Source of the DNA: Thiocystis violascens DSM 198
GTDB taxonomy: Bacteria; Pseudomonadota; Gammaproteobacteria; Chromatiales; Chromatiaceae
NCBI RefSeq assembly: GCF_000227745.2
Contig: NC_018012.1
Coordinates: forward strand, 2,402,501 to 2,466,500
Reading direction: 5' to 3'
DNA: 64,000 nucleotides
How positions within the stretch are numbered: position 1 is the stretch's first letter; the number at the start of each line of letters is the position of its first letter. The notes below the pieces were generated by a model. That model saw only the letters and a list, made by a program, of their open reading frames with translations, did not search any database and was not told the DNA's origin. Of the stretch, positions 1 through 9,033 are shown one piece after another. The translations under genes and the position numbers were made by a program.

Positions 1-321
1 AGCGTTATTACAAGCTGACCGCGACGGGATAGTCAATGCGTTTGAATTAAAGTAACAAAGTAGAATTAAAAAGAAATTTTTATTGTAGATTATTCTGGCA
101 CCGATACTGCTTATATTTCATCAAGACCCAGCGTCTTGTTTTCTCCGTATTCTGACCTCCTCAGTGGTGATTAACCCCGCATTCGCGGGGTTTTTTTTAC
201 TGAACCGGCGTCAACAAACCGCCACGGGTCAGCAAGACGGGCAAACGCTATCCACTGTCCATGCCCGCCCTTTGCACAGCACGCCACGACGAACACGTCG
301 AGGACGACTACCGTCACCTCA
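1..321. other. left-edge intergenic stretch, no complete gene
   Basis: No complete gene is visible between the window edge and the soxB stop. Two short open frames enter from the left on the plus strand; one ends at a TAA at 50-52 and reads ADRDGIVNAFELK, faintly like an EF-hand loop, and another ends in YYKLTATG. Either could be the tail of a gene outside the window and neither can be assigned. Positions 40-130 are much more AT-rich than the rest of the window. A six-base-pair hairpin (CAAGAC/GTCTTG, 122-138) precedes the strong terminator at 173-198. Confidence 0.4.
173..198 (+). terminator. Rho-independent terminator
   Basis: An eight-base-pair stem AACCCCGC/GCGGGGTT with a four-base loop (173-192) runs straight into eight T residues (191-198). 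This is a canonical intrinsic terminator for plus-strand transcription arriving from a gene outside the left edge. It points towards the 3' end of soxB, which is transcribed from the opposite strand. Confidence 0.85.
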
Positions 322-2103
322 TCAAAGCATGGACGGATAGCTGGAAATCCCCGGATTCCCCGCGACATTTTTGAGCTTGGGCGTATTCAGCCGCTCGATC
401 TTGACCGTCTTGACATCGCGCAGATAGGTGGCGACCGTCTCCCAGATCGGCTCGCCCGGCGCCTGACTGCCGACCGTGGCCCAACCGGCGACCACGTAGC
501 TTTTATCGGCATCGATACGGGTGCCATCGTTCAGCGTCATCTCCTGAATCCGCTCGCCCATGCTCGCCGTGGGATCGCAGACATAATCCAGTCCTCCCAC
601 GCGCACCATGTCGCCGCCCTGCTGCACGTAGGGATCGGGGTTGAACAGGTTGTCGCCCACATCCTCCAGGATCGCCTTGATCTCGGCGCCGGTCATTTCC
701 CGACGGTAGGTTTCGGGATAGGTGATGCAGGTCTGATCCATCACGTTGTCCATGGTGATCGCCTGACCGGGCAGCACGGTCGTGCCCCAGCGGAAACCGG
801 GCGACAGGCTGATCTGGGCGTCCTGTACCTTGATGAGCGCATCGCAGATGACCTGATCGAAGGTGCCGTTGAAATTGCCGCGCCGGAACAGCGTCTCGCC
901 GGCGGTGGCGAGTTTCTCTTCGAGTTTGTCCCGGTAAGGCGCGCGCACCCCGGCGATGTAGTCGAGCATCCCCTGATCGGGCTTGAGCAGATTCGAGAAG
1001 ACCGGCAGCAGTCGATAGCGGAAATCGCGCAGCTTGCCATCCTTCACGTCCAGATCCATCACGCCCAAGAATTTACCATTGGAACCGGCGTTGGTAACCA
1101 GCGTCTTGCCGCTGGCGTTCTCGACCAGGGTCGGGGCCGGCATACCGTCATGGGTGTGCCCGCCGAAGATGACATCGATCCCGGTGACCCGCGAGGCCAT
1201 CTTCAGATCCACATCCATGCCGTTGTGCGAGAGCACCACCACCAGATCCGGCGTCTCCTCCTCGCGCACCTTGTCGACCATTTCCTGCATCCGTCCGTCC
1301 TCGATGCCGAAGGTCCAATCCGGGATGAACCGCGACGGATTGGCGATCGGGGTATAGGGGAACGCCTGTCCGATGACCGCGACCTTGACCCCGCCGACTT
1401 CCTTGACCGTGTAAGGCTTGAAGGCCAGCCCCAGATCCTCGTCGAACCCGGCGAAATCGGCGAAGCGATAATCGAACAGCGCCTCCTCGCGGACCTTGAC
1501 GTTCTGCGCCACGAAATCGCCCTTGAAGGCGCCGATGTTGCGGATGACCTCGTCATCCCGATAGGTGAATTCCCAGTGCCCGGTCATGACATCGACCCCA
1601 AGCAGATTGCCGGCGCCGACCATGTCCATGCCGCGCGTCCAGTAGGCGGTGCCCGAGCCCTGCCAGGTATCGCCGCCATCGAGCAGCAGACTGTTACCGT
1701 CCCCGCGCTCCGCGCGCAGACGATCCACCAGCGTTTTCAGATGCGCGAAGCCGCCGACGCTGCCGAATTTCGCTGCGTCCTCGTCGAAGTTCAGATAGGT
1801 GAAGGCATGCGCTTCGATGCCACCGGGCTCGATGCCGAAGTGTTTCAGGAATGCCTCCCCGACCAGATGGGGCGCCTTGCCGAACGCGCCACCGATCCCG
1901 ATATTCACATTCGGTTCACGGAAATGGATGGGGTTCAGTTGGGCATGCGTATCGGTGATGTGCAGGAGCGTCAGGTTGCCGAACTTGGGCACCTCATACA
2001 GATCCGTGGGCAGGCGCCTGGCGGCAAAGGTGGATACGGGCAGCATACCGGCCGCGCCGGCCAGCCCCAGGAGTCTGATGAATTCGCGTCGGGAAAGTGA
2101 CAT
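322..2103 (-). CDS. soxB: SoxB, thiosulfohydrolase of the Sox complex
   Basis: Periplasmic enzyme of the Sox sulfur-oxidising system; it hydrolyses the terminal sulfone from the SoxYZ carrier and releases sulfate. The 593-residue protein has a twin-arginine signal (SRREFIRLLGL, residues 4-14), as expected for a Tat-exported metalloenzyme. A 5'-nucleotidase-type metallophosphatase core follows, with DTH at 51-53, an SHNG motif and GGHTHDG, the ligands of the dinuclear manganese site in this family. Length is typical. The ATG is preceded on the minus strand by GGAGGAA with good spacing. No other sox gene lies in the window, so its partners must be to the left or elsewhere. Its presence is the main hint of a sulfur-oxidising lifestyle. 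Confidence 0.95.
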   Translation of the reverse strand: MSLSRREFIRLLGLAGAAGMLPVSTFAARRLPTDLYEVPKFGNLTLLHITDTHAQLNPIHFREPNVNIGIGGAFGKAPHLVGEAFLKHFGIEPGGIEAHAFTYLNFDEDAAKFGSVGGFAHLKTLVDRLRAERGDGNSLLLDGGDTWQGSGTAYWTRGMDMVGAGNLLGVDVMTGHWEFTYRDDEVIRNIGAFKGDFVAQNVKVREEALFDYRFADFAGFDEDLGLAFKPYTVKEVGGVKVAVIGQAFPYTPIANPSRFIPDWTFGIEDGRMQEMVDKVREEETPDLVVVLSHNGMDVDLKMASRVTGIDVIFGGHTHDGMPAPTLVENASGKTLVTNAGSNGKFLGVMDLDVKDGKLRDFRYRLLPVFSNLLKPDQGMLDYIAGVRAPYRDKLEEKLATAGETLFRRGNFNGTFDQVICDALIKVQDAQISLSPGFRWGTTVLPGQAITMDNVMDQTCITYPETYRREMTGAEIKAILEDVGDNLFNPDPYVQQGGDMVRVGGLDYVCDPTASMGERIQEMTLNDGTRIDADKSYVVAGWATVGSQAPGEPIWETVATYLRDVKTVKIERLNTPKLKNVAGNPGISSYPSML

Positions 2104-2435
2104 TGGACCGATTCCTCCGCTTAGTGGTTATGGAATGAAGGCATTGCGCCAGCAGGCGGGCCAGCCATGGCAGTATGTCTGGACTCGCGCCCGGAATACC
2201 AGAGACGGCGAACGTCAAGCCATGCTGAGAATTGCTGACGCACGCGGACCATCCGGGCCGGTTTCGGCCTTGACATCAATCCCGATAAACAACACGATTC
2301 GGTCGGAAGCGCGTCCAGAGCGACATGCGTGGTCGCGAGTCGCCCCCAAACTCGCGACGGCCAACGGCAATCGGCGACGCGCGGTTGAGCAACACCGAAC
2401 CAAGCGACCAATCATTCTGCGATGGAGAGCGGGCG
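2104..2435. other. divergent intergenic region soxB / pilin operon
   Basis: This 332-base stretch separates two divergent transcription units and must hold both promoters. I see the soxB Shine-Dalgarno sequence next to its start and GGAG before the pilE start, but no convincing sigma-70, sigma-54 or sigma-28 box and no terminator. An open frame runs through 2325-2435 into pilE, but its sequence does not resemble a pilin leader. Confidence 0.4.
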
Positions 2436-2879
2436 ATGCACACAAAAAGATCCAAGGAGAACCATGGGTTCACCCTGATCGAACTCATGATCGCCGTGTC
2501 CATCGTCGCTATCCTCGCCGCGATCGCCCTGCCCTCGTATCAGGAACAGATCCGGCGCTCCAGACGCTCGGACGGCCAAGTCGCCCTGATGGCGATCGCC
2601 ATCGCGCAGGAAAAGCTGCGCGGCCACTGCATCCAGTATGCCAGCACCCTGTCCGGCACGGCGAACTGCGATGCGGAGGGAGCGAACGCCGTGCTCGGCA
2701 TCGACGCGACCAGCTCCGAGGGTTATTACCGTCTGTCGCTCTCCGGGGTGAGTTCCGCCGGATTCACGGCCACCGCAATCCCTACCGGCCATCAGGCGCG
2801 TGATACCGCGGGCGACATCTCCTGCAATCCTCTGACCATCGACCAGGACAGCAACCGGGAGCCGAGGGAATGCTGGTGA
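2436..2879 (+). CDS. pilE: PilE-like type IV minor pilin
   Basis: Pilin-like subunit expected to be cleaved and N-methylated by PilD and to enter the tip or priming complex of type IV pili. The 147-residue product has an 11-residue basic leader, the prepilin site HG|FTLIELMIAV with Glu5 (residue 16), and one hydrophobic N-terminal helix. The C-terminal half has cysteines suited to a disulfide loop. The frame is open further upstream, but the ATG at 2436 has GGAG eight bases before it and gives a normal leader. It is the first gene of a five-gene minor-pilin operon and overlaps fimT by ten bases. The PilE family name rests on the TFP_pilin-like layout; PilA-type major pilin is less likely in this context. 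Confidence 0.85.
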   Translation: MHTKRSKENHGFTLIELMIAVSIVAILAAIALPSYQEQIRRSRRSDGQVALMAIAIAQEKLRGHCIQYASTLSGTANCDAEGANAVLGIDATSSEGYYRLSLSGVSSAGFTATAIPTGHQARDTAGDISCNPLTIDQDSNREPRECW

Positions 2880-3463
2880 AGCGGCCCATGGCCTTCCTGC
2901 CGCGCGCGCGCGCCACACCCGGTGGGGCGTCTTCGGCGCGCCATCGCGGCGCGACCGGCCCCCGAGGTTTCACGCTCCTGGAACTGCTGGTGACCGTGTC
3001 CGTGCTGACCGTCCTGATGCTCATCGCCGTCCCCTCCATGCAGGCCATGCTCACGCGCAATCATCTCAAGGCGGCGGCGCAGTCGATCGCGGAGGATCTG
3101 CAATGGACCCGCTCCGAGGCGATCAAACGCAACCGAATCCTGCGGTTCGCCTTCGATGTCGAGCACTGGTGCTATGGCGTCGGCGAGGATGCAACCGCCA
3201 ACTGCGACTGTCGGCTGGCCCCGGAAGAAGCAGGCGCCTGCTCGCTGAAACGACGCTCCGGGCTCGATTTTCCCGGCATCGGCCTGTCGGCAACCTTTGC
3301 CGGCACCCGCTTCGACCCACTCCGCGCCACGTCGAACAACGGCACCTTGACCCTGACCGCCACGAACGGCACGAGCCTGAAAGTGGTGCTGTCGCGCTTG
3401 GGCCGCGTGCGGATCTGCTCGCCCGCGGGCGCTGCCGCAGGCTATGACGCATGCGGCACCTGA
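2870..3463 (+). CDS. fimT: FimT/GspH-type minor pilin
   Basis: Pseudopilin of the FimT/FimU/GspH class, a minor subunit of the pilus priming complex; some FimT proteins bind DNA during uptake. The 197-residue product has a long 33-residue Arg-rich leader before PRG|FTLLELLVTVSV, with Glu at +5. After the helix comes the typical LKAAAQSIAEDLQWTRSEAI segment and a C-terminal beta-rich domain with several cysteines (CDC, C, C, C). The leader is unusually long; a shorter start inside it cannot be excluded. It overlaps both pilE and pilW, which implies translational coupling. Confidence 0.85.
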   Translation: MLVKRPMAFLPRARATPGGASSARHRGATGPRGFTLLELLVTVSVLTVLMLIAVPSMQAMLTRNHLKAAAQSIAEDLQWTRSEAIKRNRILRFAFDVEHWCYGVGEDATANCDCRLAPEEAGACSLKRRSGLDFPGIGLSATFAGTRFDPLRATSNNGTLTLTATNGTSLKVVLSRLGRVRICSPAGAAAGYDACGT

Positions 3464-4548
3464 TGCCCCCGGCATGGCGCCACGCTCGCCCGTTTCGCGC
3501 CAAGCGCCAGCGGCTGCGTGGCGGCGGCGACCGACCCCGCCAATCCGGCGTCACCCTGATCGGCCTGATGATCGGCATGCTCGTCGGAATCCTGGTCCTG
3601 ACCGGAGCGCTGTCGGTCTATCTACTGATCGCGAAAGGCGCGCGCGCGAACATCCAGCAGGCGCGTCTGAATCAGGAACTGCGCGCGGCCCTGGAAGTGA
3701 TGCAGCAGGACATTCGGCGGGCGGGCTATTGGGATTTCGCCGACACCAATCAGGACGGCGACAGCAACGGAGACGGCGCCCTGACCTGGCGCGATCTCGG
3801 CGTCAACGCGGGCGGCTCCGGCGCCTTCGATACCAACGGCGACGGCACGACCGACGATCAGGATCTCCATCCCCTCAACAATCCGTTCCAGCGTCAATAC
3901 GGCCCGATCAACAACGACCTGTGCATCGGCACCGACTCCAGCACCGGAGCCTGCGTCGCCGAGGACTGTACCGCGACGAATGCGACGGGCGATTGCCTGA
4001 CCGGGATCCAGACCGGAAGCTGCATCACCTACACCTACGACTCGGACCAGGATGGGCGGATCGGCGTGCGCGCCTGCGACCTTGACGCGGACGAGGCCGA
4101 CTGTCCTCGGCCCGCCGGCCCGCCATTCGACACGGCCAACCACGAACCCTATGCCTGGCGCCCCTGGTATCCGCCCGCCGACGAGGAGAAGACGAAGGCG
4201 ATCGCCATGGAGATGTTCGGCTATCGTCTGCGTGGCGGCGGCATCGACATGCGCGTCGGCTGGTCCAATCACAGCGATGTCAGCTTCGGCTGCGACAGCG
4301 GACGCTGGGAGGGCATCACCAGTTCGGAGATCACCGTCGCCCACCTTGAATTCACGCTCACGACTCTGCTGCGCAACGCCAATCCGGCCAAATCGAGAAC
4401 CGATACCTGCGCGACCGGCGATCTCTGCCAGCGGATTCGTTCGGTCGGGATCACCCTCACCGGCCATCTCGCCCAGGACGAGAGTACGCGCCAGACCCTC
4501 TCCGCGCTGGTCGCCGTGCGCAACGACCGCTATCTCCAGGCGCCCTGA
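3451..4548 (+). CDS. pilW: PilW-like minor pilin with calcium-loop insertions
   Basis: PilW-family minor pilin of the type IV pilus initiation complex, 365 residues. The prepilin site is SG|VTLIGLMIGM at 33/34; the normally invariant Glu5 is replaced by Gly38. The family hallmark LRAALEVMQQDIRRAGYW is at 78-94. Two loops match the 12-residue dockerin/EF-hand pattern: DSNGDGALTWRD (104-115) and DTNGDGTTDDQD (127-138). A third, partial DSDQDG begins at 197. Multiple cysteines occur in 157-220. These loops suggest calcium-stabilised folding of the globular domain; that is inference. The start overlaps the end of fimT. Confidence 0.85.
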   Translation: MRHLMPPAWRHARPFRAKRQRLRGGGDRPRQSGVTLIGLMIGMLVGILVLTGALSVYLLIAKGARANIQQARLNQELRAALEVMQQDIRRAGYWDFADTNQDGDSNGDGALTWRDLGVNAGGSGAFDTNGDGTTDDQDLHPLNNPFQRQYGPINNDLCIGTDSSTGACVAEDCTATNATGDCLTGIQTGSCITYTYDSDQDGRIGVRACDLDADEADCPRPAGPPFDTANHEPYAWRPWYPPADEEKTKAIAMEMFGYRLRGGGIDMRVGWSNHSDVSFGCDSGRWEGITSSEITVAHLEFTLTTLLRNANPAKSRTDTCATGDLCQRIRSVGITLTGHLAQDESTRQTLSALVAVRNDRYLQAP

Positions 4549-4568
4549 GCCATGAGACGGAGCGTGCG

Positions 4569-5747
4569 ATGAGCCCCCGGAAATCCCGCCCGCGTCGCCG
4601 CCAGTCCGGTGCCATGACCCTGCTGGTCGGGCTGCTTCTGCTTGTCGGCGCGGGGATCCTCACCTTCAGCGCCACCCGCACCGGCGTCATCGAGCAACGC
4701 ATCGCCAACAACGAATTCCGCGCCAGGGAGGCCCAGCAGGCCGCTCAGGCGGGACTCGAATACGCCCTGGCGTGGCTGGCCGAAAACCTCTGGACCACGG
4801 GAGACGCCGAGCCGACCCCGCCGCCCGTCGTCGCCGCCAGCGGTTATGTCTATCAAACCCGGCTGACCTTCGCGAAACAGCTCCATGGCGTCTGCGCGCG
4901 GGCACAGGCCACCGCCACCGCCGAGCCGGAGATCCTCGCGAACGCCTGGGAATGCTTCAATCAGACCGGTCTCTTCGATTCGACCAGCGCCACCGCCATG
5001 CCTCCGCCGCTGGTGTTGGCGGGCTGTCTGGCGGAGCCGACCGAGCCCGCGGAACTCTTCGTCCTCAACGCCGGCGCGGTCATGACCGGGCGCGCCGCCA
5101 ACGCGAGCTGCCTGCCCCAGGGCAGTCTCGACATCTCCGCCTGGAACGATGGCAACGACAACCGCCTCCTGGATCTCCTGGAGGAAGGCGCGAGCGCACC
5201 CTTCGATCGGACGGCGTTCGGCGGTTGCCCCGGTGCGCTCTGCGCCTGGAACCGCCTCTTCGACATGTCGCTTGAGGACGCCAAAGCGGCCGCCACCGCG
5301 TCCGGTCATGTGTATACCAACCATATCCCCTGCGGAGCCGCCGCGCCGCCGGGCCTCTATCTCATCGAGACGACCGGCCCCATCGAGGCGGTGGATCTCG
5401 CCGGCACCTGCTCGGGGGCGGGCGGCGGCGACCACAGCATCGGCACGCCGCAACATCCCATCCTCCTGATCGTCCCCGAAGCCAGCGGCTGTCCGTCCTT
5501 CAATGACGGCATCGATATCCACGGGATTGTCTACTATGAATCGGCCAGCGCCTGCGCGACTCATGGGTGGGGAGGCGCCAGGGTTCATGGCGCGGTGATC
5601 TGGGAAGGCGACGCCGGCGCGCCCGCGGCGAACGCCCGCTTCGTCGAGACCGATTATGGAACCGGCAGCCATTTGAACGACGCCTTTCAAACGATCCGGG
5701 GAGCGACCCGCATTCCCGGCACTTGGCGCGATTGGGACTCGGACTGA
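4569..5747 (+). CDS. pilX: PilX-like minor pilin assembly protein
   Basis: Member of the PilX/PilX_N group that works with PilV, PilW and FimU in pilus assembly. The 392-residue protein has a basic leader, the hydrophobic segment MTLLVGLLLLVGAGILTFSA and the family signature IANNEFRAREAQQAAQAGLEYA. As usual in PilX, the site reads SG|AMTLL without a clear Glu5. The globular region is long for the family, cysteine-rich, and has an alternating beta-type pattern near the C-terminus. The ATG has GGAG upstream. The gene sits 20 bases after pilW and 23 before pilV. Confidence 0.8.
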   Translation: MSPRKSRPRRRQSGAMTLLVGLLLLVGAGILTFSATRTGVIEQRIANNEFRAREAQQAAQAGLEYALAWLAENLWTTGDAEPTPPPVVAASGYVYQTRLTFAKQLHGVCARAQATATAEPEILANAWECFNQTGLFDSTSATAMPPPLVLAGCLAEPTEPAELFVLNAGAVMTGRAANASCLPQGSLDISAWNDGNDNRLLDLLEEGASAPFDRTAFGGCPGALCAWNRLFDMSLEDAKAAATASGHVYTNHIPCGAAAPPGLYLIETTGPIEAVDLAGTCSGAGGGDHSIGTPQHPILLIVPEASGCPSFNDGIDIHGIVYYESASACATHGWGGARVHGAVIWEGDAGAPAANARFVETDYGTGSHLNDAFQTIRGATRIPGTWRDWDSD

Positions 5748-5770
5748 CGACCACACCGACGGAGGCAACG

Positions 5771-6226
5771 ATGCTCGGACAGATCAAAGGAAAACAACGG
5801 GGTTTCAGCCTCGACGAGGCATTGATCTCGCTCGCGGTGCTGTCCTCGGGACTCCTCTCGCTCGCCCAATTCCAGGGGCAGATGCACGAAAACAGCAGTC
5901 AAACCAAGACCCAGACCACGGCCGTCAACCTAGCGCAACAGAAACTCGAAGCGCTGCGCGCGCTGGCATCCACCGACTATTCCGGCATCGTCGACAGTCA
6001 GGACACGCCCCCGACTCACCCCGGCGACAACACCAGTTTCAGCCGCCGCTGGAGCGTAGCCTCCCACGCCTCGCCGGCCTACAAGGAAGTCAGCGTCACC
6101 ACCGACTGGCAGGCATTCGACGGCACGGCACAAGCGGTGACGATCAGCTCTTTTCTGGCCCCCGGCGCGCCTTATACCGGCACTCTCAATCCCCCGCCCG
6201 CCAGCGGCGGAACGACCGAGGATTAG
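5771..6226 (+). CDS. pilV: PilV-like minor pilin (ends at an in-frame amber codon)
   Basis: PilV-class minor pilin, 151 residues as read, with leader MLGQIKGKQRG|FSLDEALISL (Glu5 at residue 16) and the family feature QQKLEALRALAS. The ATG at 5771 follows GGAGG. The reading frame ends at TAG 6224-6226, but translation in the same frame stays open for another 89 codons and encodes an acidic linker and a cysteine-rich module (see 6227-6496). Either the annotated stop is a nonsense mutation or sequencing error that removed a C-terminal domain, or the two parts are joined by readthrough. An open frame beginning at 5567 inside pilX is not the true start. Confidence 0.8.
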   Translation: MLGQIKGKQRGFSLDEALISLAVLSSGLLSLAQFQGQMHENSSQTKTQTTAVNLAQQKLEALRALASTDYSGIVDSQDTPPTHPGDNTSFSRRWSVASHASPAYKEVSVTTDWQAFDGTAQAVTISSFLAPGAPYTGTLNPPPASGGTTED

Positions 6227-6496
6227 GAACGGCGCGATCCTGACGAGGACGAGGACGAGGACGGGGTGGATCGTTCCGACACCGATTCGGACACGGACAG
6301 GGAGGAAATCGAACCCGTTCCGCTAGCGACCTGCATCTGCCAACGCAGCGGCTTCGACCAGCAGGCGCGACTCGACAACCGCAGCAGTCACCCCGATTGC
6401 TCGGATGCCTGCTGCCAGCAAGGTTGGGAGTCGAGTGCGGACGGCGCCTGTCAGAGCGATGACTGCGAGTTCGTTGCGCAATGCGGGGGCGATTAG
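6227..6496 (+). pseudogene. in-frame C-terminal extension of PilV behind an amber codon
   Basis: Directly after the pilV TAG the same frame continues ERRDPDEDEDEDG, then a Ser/Asp/Thr-rich acidic segment, then about 55 residues with eight cysteines (CIC, DC, CC, and three single Cys), and stops at TAG 6494-6496. A GTG at 6266 could start it independently, but no Shine-Dalgarno sequence is evident and a start inside the acidic linker would be odd. The composition looks like a real domain and not random sequence: an acidic spacer plus a compact disulfide-rich module. I interpret it as the former or conditional C-terminus of PilV. Confidence 0.55.
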
Positions 6497-6520
6497 ATCA
6501 AGTTGGCGTCACCCACCACC

Positions 6521-6603
6521 GTAGGAGCCCGCTTGCGGGCGACATAACCCGCCAAAACCTTCGCGGGTCTGCCACCCCCCGTCGCCCGCAAGCGGGCTCC
6601 TAC
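6521..6603. repeat. REP pair (BIME-like inverted repeat)
   Basis: Two 23-base arms, 6521-6543 and 6581-6603, are perfect reverse complements separated by 37 bases. Each arm itself contains the hairpin GCCCGC-TT-GCGGGC. This is the organisation of a REP doublet of the kind dispersed in many gammaproteobacterial genomes. It lies between the convergent ends of the pilin operon and ygiQ, a usual location, and may act as a transcript-end stabiliser or bidirectional attenuator. Confidence 0.85.
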
Positions 6604-6682
6604 GTCAACACGCCGCGCGCATCGCCCGCCACTCGACGTTCACAACGATTCTATCATAACGTGTAAAAAACCCGCGCTTCGC

Positions 6683-8845
6683 CTAACGCGGCCGCCCCCG
6701 CCGTTTCGGAGCCGACGGCTTCGCACGGCTGGAGTCCGCGCGCGCGGACGGGCTCCGCGGCGACGGAGTCTGGCGCGACTCTCGCACTCCGCCGGTACCG
6801 GCGGGCTGAAAGCTCGGCACCAGATGCCGCTTGCCGTTGCCGATCAGATCGGCCCGGCCCATGTCTTTCAGCGCCTGGCGCAGCAGCGGCCAGTTCTCGG
6901 GATCGTGATAGCGCAGGAAGGCTTTTTGCAACCGCCGCTGCCGTTGTCCGCGCACCACCGGCACCCGTTCCGAGTGCCGCGTGACCCGTTTCAGCGGATT
7001 CCGCTCGCTGTGATGCATCGCCGAGGCGAGCGCCAGCGGGGTGGGCAGAAAGGCTTGCACCTGATCCAGACGGAAACCGTTGCGCTTGAGCCAAAGCGCC
7101 AGATTCAGCATGTCCTCGTCGGTGGTGCCCGGATGCGCGGAGATGAAATAGGGAATCAGGTACTGCTCTTTGCCGGCCTCGCGCGACGCGCGGTCGAAGA
7201 GATCCTTGAAGCGATCATAGGCACCGATGCCGGGTTTCATCATCTGACCGAGCGGCCCTGCCTCGGTGTGCTCCGGGGCGATCTTGAGATAGCCGCCGAC
7301 ATGGTGCGTCACGAGTTCGCGGATATAGGCCGGCGAGCGCACCGCCAGGTCATAACGCAGACCGGACGCGATGAGGACGCGCTTGATGCCGGGGACGGCG
7401 CGCGCCTTGCGGTAAAGCTGGATCAGCGGCCCGTGGTCGGTGTTGAGATTACGGCAGATGTCGGGATAGACACAGGACAGACGGCGGCAAGCGGCCTCGA
7501 TGCGCCGGTCGCGGCAGGCCAAACGCCACATGTTGGCGGTCGGGCCGCCCAGGTCCGAGATGGTACCGGTGAAACCGGGCGCGCGGTCGCGGATGTCGGC
7601 AACCTCGCGCAGGATGGAGTCTTCCGAGCGACTCTGAATAATGCGGCCCTCGTGCTCGGTGATGGAGCAGAAGGTACAGCCGCCGAAGCAGCCGCGCAGG
7701 ATGTTCACCGAGTGACGGATCATCTCCCAGGCTGGCAGCCGCGCCGCACCATAGCTCGAATGCGGGCAGCGGCTGAAGGGCAGTTCGTAGACCCGGTCAA
7801 ACTCCGCGTCGGTCAATGGAATCGGCGGCGGATTGAGCCAGACATCGCGCTCGCCATGGGCCTGGACCAGCGCGCGGGCATTGCCCGGATTGGTCTCCAG
7901 ATGAAAAACGCGCGAGGCATGGGCGTAGAGCACCGGATCGGCGCGGACCTGCTCGAAGGAGGGCAGCCGGACCACCGTCGTCGCGCGCTCCAGGCGTGGG
8001 GAGCGGGCCTGCCCGTCGCTCCCGGCGGTCGTGGCGCCCGCTCCCCGGCTGGGGCTCGCGCCATCCGGACAGGCCGGCTCGTCCTCGTAGGGGTTCGGGT
8101 CGGGACACGGAGATAACCCCTTGCGCCCCTCCCCATCGAGCCGGCTGGCATCGATCTCGGACCAGCCCTCGGGCAGGCCACGGCTCACGAAGGCCGTCCC
8201 GCGCAGATCGCGGATCTGCGCGATGGGTTCGCCGCGCGCCAGCCGATGGGCCAGTTCGACCACGGCCCGTTCCGCGTTGCCGAAAATCAGCAGATCGGCC
8301 TTGGCATCCAGTAGCACCGAACGGCGGACGGTCTCCGACCAATAATCGAAATGGGCGATGCGGCGCAGACTGGCCTCGATCCCGCCGATCACGATCGGCA
8401 CCCCCTTAAAGGCTTCGTGGGCGCGCTGCGCATAGACCGTCACCGAACGATCCGGGCGTCGGTCGGGCGCCGCGTCCGGAGTGTAGGCATCGTCGGAACG
8501 CGGACGCCGGTCGGCGGTATAGCGGTTCACCATCGAATCCATGTTGCCGGCGGTGATGCCGAAGAAGAGGTTCGGCCGTCCCAGTCGCTGGAAATCCGCC
8601 GCCGAGGTCCAGTCCGGCTGGGCGAGGATCCCGACCCGAAACCCCTGCGACTCCAGCAAGCGGCCGATGATCGCCATGCCGAACGACGGATGATCGACAT
8701 AGGCATCGCCGGTGACGATGACGATATCGCAACTGTCCCAGCCGAGCAGATCCATTTCGGCGCGCGAAATGGGTAACTCAGGCGCGGTGCCGAATTTATG
8801 CGCCCAGTGTTTCCGATAGGAGAACAGGTCGGGTGTGTGGTTCAT
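6683..8845 (-). CDS. ygiQ: YgiQ family radical SAM protein
   Basis: Radical SAM protein of the YgiQ (UPF0313) family, function unknown in most species. The 720-residue protein has the N-terminal part starting with the [12 protein letters not shown] region, a B12-binding-like segment with [18 protein letters not shown], and the cluster motif CFGGCTFC with CxxxCxxC spacing in the radical SAM barrel. The tail (about 90 residues) is Arg/Lys/Ser/Pro-rich and low in complexity. A variable Pro/Gly/Ser-rich linker lies before the [20 protein letters not shown] segment. The ATG at 8845 fits the conserved N-terminus. It is monocistronic, facing the pilin operon and divergent from pomA. Confidence 0.92.
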   Translation of the reverse strand: MNHTPDLFSYRKHWAHKFGTAPELPISRAEMDLLGWDSCDIVIVTGDAYVDHPSFGMAIIGRLLESQGFRVGILAQPDWTSAADFQRLGRPNLFFGITAGNMDSMVNRYTADRRPRSDDAYTPDAAPDRRPDRSVTVYAQRAHEAFKGVPIVIGGIEASLRRIAHFDYWSETVRRSVLLDAKADLLIFGNAERAVVELAHRLARGEPIAQIRDLRGTAFVSRGLPEGWSEIDASRLDGEGRKGLSPCPDPNPYEDEPACPDGASPSRGAGATTAGSDGQARSPRLERATTVVRLPSFEQVRADPVLYAHASRVFHLETNPGNARALVQAHGERDVWLNPPPIPLTDAEFDRVYELPFSRCPHSSYGAARLPAWEMIRHSVNILRGCFGGCTFCSITEHEGRIIQSRSEDSILREVADIRDRAPGFTGTISDLGGPTANMWRLACRDRRIEAACRRLSCVYPDICRNLNTDHGPLIQLYRKARAVPGIKRVLIASGLRYDLAVRSPAYIRELVTHHVGGYLKIAPEHTEAGPLGQMMKPGIGAYDRFKDLFDRASREAGKEQYLIPYFISAHPGTTDEDMLNLALWLKRNGFRLDQVQAFLPTPLALASAMHHSERNPLKRVTRHSERVPVVRGQRQRRLQKAFLRYHDPENWPLLRQALKDMGRADLIGNGKRHLVPSFQPAGTGGVRESRQTPSPRSPSARADSSRAKPSAPKRRGRPR

Positions 8846-9033
8846 CGATGCGGATACCGGGCGGGAGAGGGCAAACCGCTATTGTAGACTCATCGCTGTC
8901 GCTGGACCTGCGCCACGGTATCATCCAAAATGCACGGTCGCGGACCGCTCTGGCCCGTGGCGATGCAACCGATTTTTTGACACGCCCGCAGCTCCGACAA
9001 GATCGTCGCAGCCGATGCGAAAGGGGATGATAA

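Noticed and set aside
1..52. EF-hand-like ADRDGIVNAFEL at the left edge
   Set aside because: Only 17 codons are visible and a second frame is equally open, so no gene can be claimed.
1150..2100. 316-codon open frame on the plus strand inside soxB
   Set aside because: It is antisense to a clear SoxB with Tat signal and metal motifs; the composition is that of a GC-rich shadow frame.
4530..5768. 412-codon minus-strand frame across pilX
   Set aside because: Shadow of pilX on the opposite strand; the plus-strand pilin features and operon order are decisive.
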